Origin: Burkholderia cepacia
GTDB lineage: Bacteria; Pseudomonadota; Gammaproteobacteria; Burkholderiales; Burkholderiaceae
Direction of reading: 5' to 3'
Length of the DNA: 64,000 nucleotides
NCBI RefSeq assembly: GCF_001039005.1
Contig: NZ_LDWR01000063.1
Coordinates: forward strand, 54,039-118,038
The notes below the pieces were generated by a model that made no database searches, had not been told where the DNA came from, and worked only from the letters and a program-made list of their open reading frames with translations. The translations under genes and the position numbers were made by a program. Every line of letters begins with the position of its first letter. The first letter of the stretch is position 1. Positions 60,718 to 64,000 of the stretch are shown here, piece after piece.

Positions 60718-63700
60718 ATGCCGTCGTTTTTCATCGATCGTCCCGTCTTTGCGTGGATCGTCGCGCTCGCGATCGTCGTCGCGGGCGTGCTCGCGATTCC
60801 GCAGCTTCCGATCGCGCAGTATCCGCGCCTCGCCCCGCCGCGGGTCGTGATCACCGCCGCGTATCCGGGTGCGTCGACCGAGACGGTCGACGGCGACGTC
60901 GGCAGCATCATCGAGGAAAGTCTCGACGGCGCCGACGGGCTCCTGTACTACGAGACGAGCAGCGACGGTCACGGCAACCTCGAGATCGACGTGACGTTTT
61001 CGCCCGGCACCGATCCGGACATCGCGCTCGTCGACGTGAACAACCGGCTGAAGCAGGTCGAGTCGCGGTTGCCGCAGCAGGTCGTCCAGCAGGGGATCGG
61101 CGTGTTCAAGGCGGCGAACACGTTCCTGATGCTCGTCACGCTGACGTCGACCGACGGCACGCGCGACTCCGCGCAGCTCGGCGATTACCTGAACCGCTAC
61201 GTGCTGCGCGAGCTGAAGCGCGCGCCGGGCGTCGGCGCAGCCGAACTATGGGACGCCGACGAGGCGCTGCGGGTCTGGCTCGATCCGCACAAGCTGCGCG
61301 AATACGGGGTCGGCGCCGACGACGTGATCGCGGCGATCGGTACGCAGAACGCGACGGTGACGGCCGGCGCGATCGGCGATGCGCCGTTTCCGGGCGGCCA
61401 GCAGCTCACCGCGTCGATCGTCGTCAAGGGGCAGCTCGCATCGCCGGACGAATTCGGCCGGATCGTGCTGAAGTCGAAGACGGACGGTTCGGCGGTGCGC
61501 GTCGCCGACGTCGCGCGGGTCGAGATCGGCCGCGACGACTACTCGTTCTATTCGCGGCTGAACGGCCGGCCGGCGGCCACCGTCGGCATCCAGCTCGGCC
61601 CGCGCGGCAACGCGCTCGAAACGTCGAACGCGATTCGTGCGCGGCTCGCCGAGCTGTCGAGGACATTGCCGCCGGGCGTCGCGATCGAGATTCCGTTCGA
61701 CGGCGCGCATTTCGTGAAGATCGCGATCCGCGAAGTCGTGCTGACGCTCATCGAGGCGGTCGTGCTGGTGTTCTGCGTGATGTGGCTGTTCCTGCGCGAC
61801 CTGCGCTACACGCTGGTGCCGACCGTCGTGATTCCCGTCACGCTGATGGGCGCGTTCGTCGCGATGTGGGCGTTCGGACTGTCGATCAACGTATTCACGA
61901 TGTTCGGCCTCGTGCTGGCGATCGGCATCCTCGTCGACGACGCGATCGTCGTCGTCGAGAGCGTGCACCGGGTGATGGAGGAGGGCGTGTCGCCGCGCGA
62001 CGCCACGCGCCGTGCGATGAAGCGGATCGGCGGGGCGATCGTCGGCGTGACCGCGGTGCTGACCGCCGTGTTCGTGCCGATGGCGTTCTTTCCGGGCACC
62101 GTCGGCGGCATCTACCGGCAGTTCGCGGTGGCGATGATCGCGTCGATGCTGGTGTCGTCGTTCATGGCGCTGTCGCTCACGCCCGCGCTGTGCGCGAACC
62201 TGCTGAAGCCGGTCACGCGACACGACGGCGCAACCGGCCGTGCGCGGCGACGCGGGATCGGCGCGCGCCTGGCCGACCGGTTCGGTGCGGCATTCACGCG
62301 CGCGGAAACCGGTTATCGCCGCGTTGCCGTGTTCGCCGTGCGCCGCACCGGCATGGTCGTGGCGGTCTACGCGGCGCTCGTGATCGTCTGCGGGCTGCTG
62401 TACTGGATGATGCCGGGCGGCTTTCTGCCGACCGAGGACCAGGGGCAACTGCAGGTGATGATCCAGTTGCCGGCGGGCGCCACGCAGGCGCGCACGCTCG
62501 CGGTCGTCGAGCGTGTCGAGGCGGTGCTGCATGCGGAGCCGGCGATTGCGAACGTGACGAGCGTGATCGGCTGGAGTTTCGCGGGCAGCGGGCAGAACGT
62601 CGGGATGGCGTTCGTGGAGCTGAAGGACTGGGCGAAGCGCGACGTCGACGCGATGGCGTTGCGCGACCGGCTCAACCAGCGTTTCGGTGCGATCCTCGAC
62701 GGCGACGTCGAAGCGTCGCTGCCGCCGTCGGTGCGCGGCATCGGGCATTCAGACGGATTCACGTTCCGGCTGGAGGATCGGGGCGGTGTCGGGCTCGACG
62801 CGTTGAAGGCGGCTCGCGAGCAGCTTTCCGAACGCGCGAAGGTCGATCCGTTGCTCGCCGCCGTGCATTTCGAAGACCTGCCGGACGCGCCGCGCATCGA
62901 GCTCGATGTCGACCGCGCGAAGGCGTATGCGCTCGGCGTACCGTTCGAGCGGATTGCGGGGTTGCTGGGCGGCACGTTCGGCTCGAACTACATCAACGAT
63001 TTTCCGGCGTCAGGGCGGATGCGGCGGGTGATCATCGAGGCCGACCCGACCGCACGCGCGACCGATGCGCAGCTGATGGCGCTGACGGTGCCGAACCGTA
63101 CCGGCGACATGGTGCCGCTGTCGGCGATCGCCGCGCCGCACTGGACGATCGGCCCGGTGATGCTGAATCGCTACAACGGTTATCCGTCGCTCGACATCAG
63201 CGGCCGGGCGGCGACCGGCACGAGTTCGGGCGCGGCGATGGCGGAGATGGAGCGGCTTGCCGGCGCGTTGCCGGCCGGGATCGGCTTCGACTGGGTCGAC
63301 GCGGCGCGTGAGGAGCAGGTTGCCGCGCGGCAAACGCCGCTGCTCGTCGGGCTGTCCGTGCTCGCGGTGTTCATGGCGCTGGCCGCGCTGTATGAAAGCT
63401 GGACGATTCCGCTGTCCGTGCTGACGATCGTGCCGCTCGGCATGATCGGCGCGATTGCGGCGGCGCTCGCGCGCGACATGCCGAACGACGTGTATTTCAA
63501 GGTCGGGATGATCACCGTGGTCGGATTGGCGGCGAAGAACGCGATCCTGATCGTGCAGTACGCGCGCGATCTGGCCGGGCGCGGCGTGCCGCTGCGGCAG
63601 GCGGTGATCGACGCGGCCGCCGCGCGATTCCGGCCGATCGTGATGACGTCGATGGCGTTTTTGCTCGGGGTCGTGCCGCTCGTGCTGGCGACGGGCGCGG

Positions 63701-63891
63701 GTGCGGAGAGCCGGCGGTCGATCGGGACCGGCGCGTTCGGGGGCGTGCTCGCCGCGACGATGTTCGGGCTCGTGTTCGCGCCGGTGGCGTTTCGGGTGGT
63801 GGCGTCCGTCGGCCGGCGTGGCCGGCATGTTGCGACGACGAGGCGGGAGGCGCGGCGGGCGGAAACGGTTGGGGATCTGGAGATTGATTGA
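60718..63891 (+). CDS. RND efflux permease with no adjacent adaptor
   Basis: A 1057-residue AcrB/MexF-like proton antiporter: first helix IDRPVFAWIVALAIVVAGVLAIPQLPIAQYP, proton-relay aspartates in IGILVDDAIVVVESV (~405), later GRAATGTSSGAAMAEMERLAGALPAGIGFDWVDAAREEQ before a helix. Two periplasmic loops and the twelve-helix layout fit. ATG 60718 is preferred to GTG 60712. Usually an adaptor gene precedes such a pump; here yejF lies 124 bp upstream, so it must use a partner from elsewhere. Confidence 0.9.
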   Translation: MPSFFIDRPVFAWIVALAIVVAGVLAIPQLPIAQYPRLAPPRVVITAAYPGASTETVDGDVGSIIEESLDGADGLLYYETSSDGHGNLEIDVTFSPGTDPDIALVDVNNRLKQVESRLPQQVVQQGIGVFKAANTFLMLVTLTSTDGTRDSAQLGDYLNRYVLRELKRAPGVGAAELWDADEALRVWLDPHKLREYGVGADDVIAAIGTQNATVTAGAIGDAPFPGGQQLTASIVVKGQLASPDEFGRIVLKSKTDGSAVRVADVARVEIGRDDYSFYSRLNGRPAATVGIQLGPRGNALETSNAIRARLAELSRTLPPGVAIEIPFDGAHFVKIAIREVVLTLIEAVVLVFCVMWLFLRDLRYTLVPTVVIPVTLMGAFVAMWAFGLSINVFTMFGLVLAIGILVDDAIVVVESVHRVMEEGVSPRDATRRAMKRIGGAIVGVTAVLTAVFVPMAFFPGTVGGIYRQFAVAMIASMLVSSFMALSLTPALCANLLKPVTRHDGATGRARRRGIGARLADRFGAAFTRAETGYRRVAVFAVRRTGMVVAVYAALVIVCGLLYWMMPGGFLPTEDQGQLQVMIQLPAGATQARTLAVVERVEAVLHAEPAIANVTSVIGWSFAGSGQNVGMAFVELKDWAKRDVDAMALRDRLNQRFGAILDGDVEASLPPSVRGIGHSDGFTFRLEDRGGVGLDALKAAREQLSERAKVDPLLAAVHFEDLPDAPRIELDVDRAKAYALGVPFERIAGLLGGTFGSNYINDFPASGRMRRVIIEADPTARATDAQLMALTVPNRTGDMVPLSAIAAPHWTIGPVMLNRYNGYPSLDISGRAATGTSSGAAMAEMERLAGALPAGIGFDWVDAAREEQVAARQTPLLVGLSVLAVFMALAALYESWTIPLSVLTIVPLGMIGAIAAALARDMPNDVYFKVGMITVVGLAAKNAILIVQYARDLAGRGVPLRQAVIDAAAARFRPIVMTSMAFLLGVVPLVLATGAGAESRRSIGTGAFGGVLAATMFGLVFAPVAFRVVASVGRRGRHVATTRREARRAETVGDLEID

Positions 63892-64000
63892 CGGTCGAGG
63901 CGGGTTGTTGGCGACGGAATCAGGAGTTGGGAGACGTGAATATCGTATTTGACATAATCAACATTATCGAATTTTTTGATTGTAGTGGCTAGATAGAAAT
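63892..64000. other. End of window, A+T-rich
   Basis: After the RND gene the sequence turns A+T-rich (63940-64000), with ATAAT-CAAC-ATTAT (63954-63967) as an inverted repeat and a TTGACA-like hexamer at 63949. A promoter or operator for a gene beyond the window is likely but not testable here. Confidence 0.4.

Noticed and set aside
1..64000. CRISPR arrays, tRNA or rRNA genes, insertion sequences, integrases
   Set aside because: No regularly spaced direct repeats with unique spacers, no cloverleaf or rRNA-like stretches and no transposase-like proteins were seen on either strand by eye.

Overview
The window is about 67% G+C, with dense genes, GTG starts, 4-nt stop/start overlaps and family content (2-ketogluconate kgu cluster with a PtxS-type repressor, NodT-type RND efflux set, YejABEF-type transporter, DUF3022-like and PGDYG proteins) typical of Burkholderia, most probably the B. 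cepacia complex. This assignment rests on composition and family recognition, not on a database search. I see no rRNA, tRNA, CRISPR array, insertion sequence, integrase or phage gene, so the window reads as ordinary chromosomal backbone. It holds about 58 protein genes plus one candidate leader peptide.

Layout. 1-1.8 kb: 3' part of a nitronate monooxygenase-like gene, then an OmpW-type porin with a good terminator. 1.8-6.6 kb: a DUF1289 protein and a four-gene polyamine ABC importer. 6.7-8.3 kb: a secreted DUF3472/ricin-lectin protein. 8.4-13.5 kb: a sulfide/persulfide oxidation module (TSUP exporter, rhodanese/phosphatase-SQR fusion, persulfide dioxygenase) divergent from a sigma-54 activator of FisR type; the spacer carries a good -24/-12 promoter and phased TGGCAG repeats. 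13.5-15.7 kb: small membrane/regulatory genes, including a DUF2975 protein with its XRE regulator. 15.8-23.6 kb: a MerR/TipAS-type regulator and an RND tripartite efflux operon under a divergent TetR gene. 23.6-27.5 kb: a ClC-type channel and a YeiH transporter with a YeiE-like LysR regulator.

27.6-33.2 kb: kguE-kguK-kguT-kguD and ptxS, with a perfect 20-bp palindromic operator in front of kguE, a nested hairpin region before kguT and a probable 25-codon leader peptide coupled to ptxS. 33.2-41 kb: a YhfC-like membrane protein, small proteins, an Spy/LTXXQ protein, an Lrp/AsnC regulator, a QseBC-like two-component system with a lipoprotein and a COG4705 membrane protein, and a saccharopine dehydrogenase-like enzyme. 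41-45.9 kb: an orphan CydX coupled to a P-loop ATPase, CorA, YciI, an adenosine-specific kinase family protein, a cysteine synthase and a YbaK-type tRNA deacylase.

45.9-60.6 kb: the most unusual block. An 850-bp A+T-rich spacer leads into tonB-exbB-exbD-exbD-TPR, then an XRE-cupin regulator, a large TonB-dependent receptor, and a complete YejABEF-type peptide ABC importer. Together these could move one substrate, plausibly a peptide or peptide-like compound, across both membranes. Two copies of a TAGTTAGTA-N4-GAAT motif lie at nearly equal distance before the regulator and the receptor. 60.7-63.9 kb: an RND permease with no adaptor beside it.

The observations I consider most worth following are a structured 5'-leader repeat that delivers a ribosome-binding site at three loci (29.6, 32.0 and 48.9 kb), the shared motif in the TonB block, the orphan CydX-ATPase pair, and the regulatory DNA of the persulfide module.
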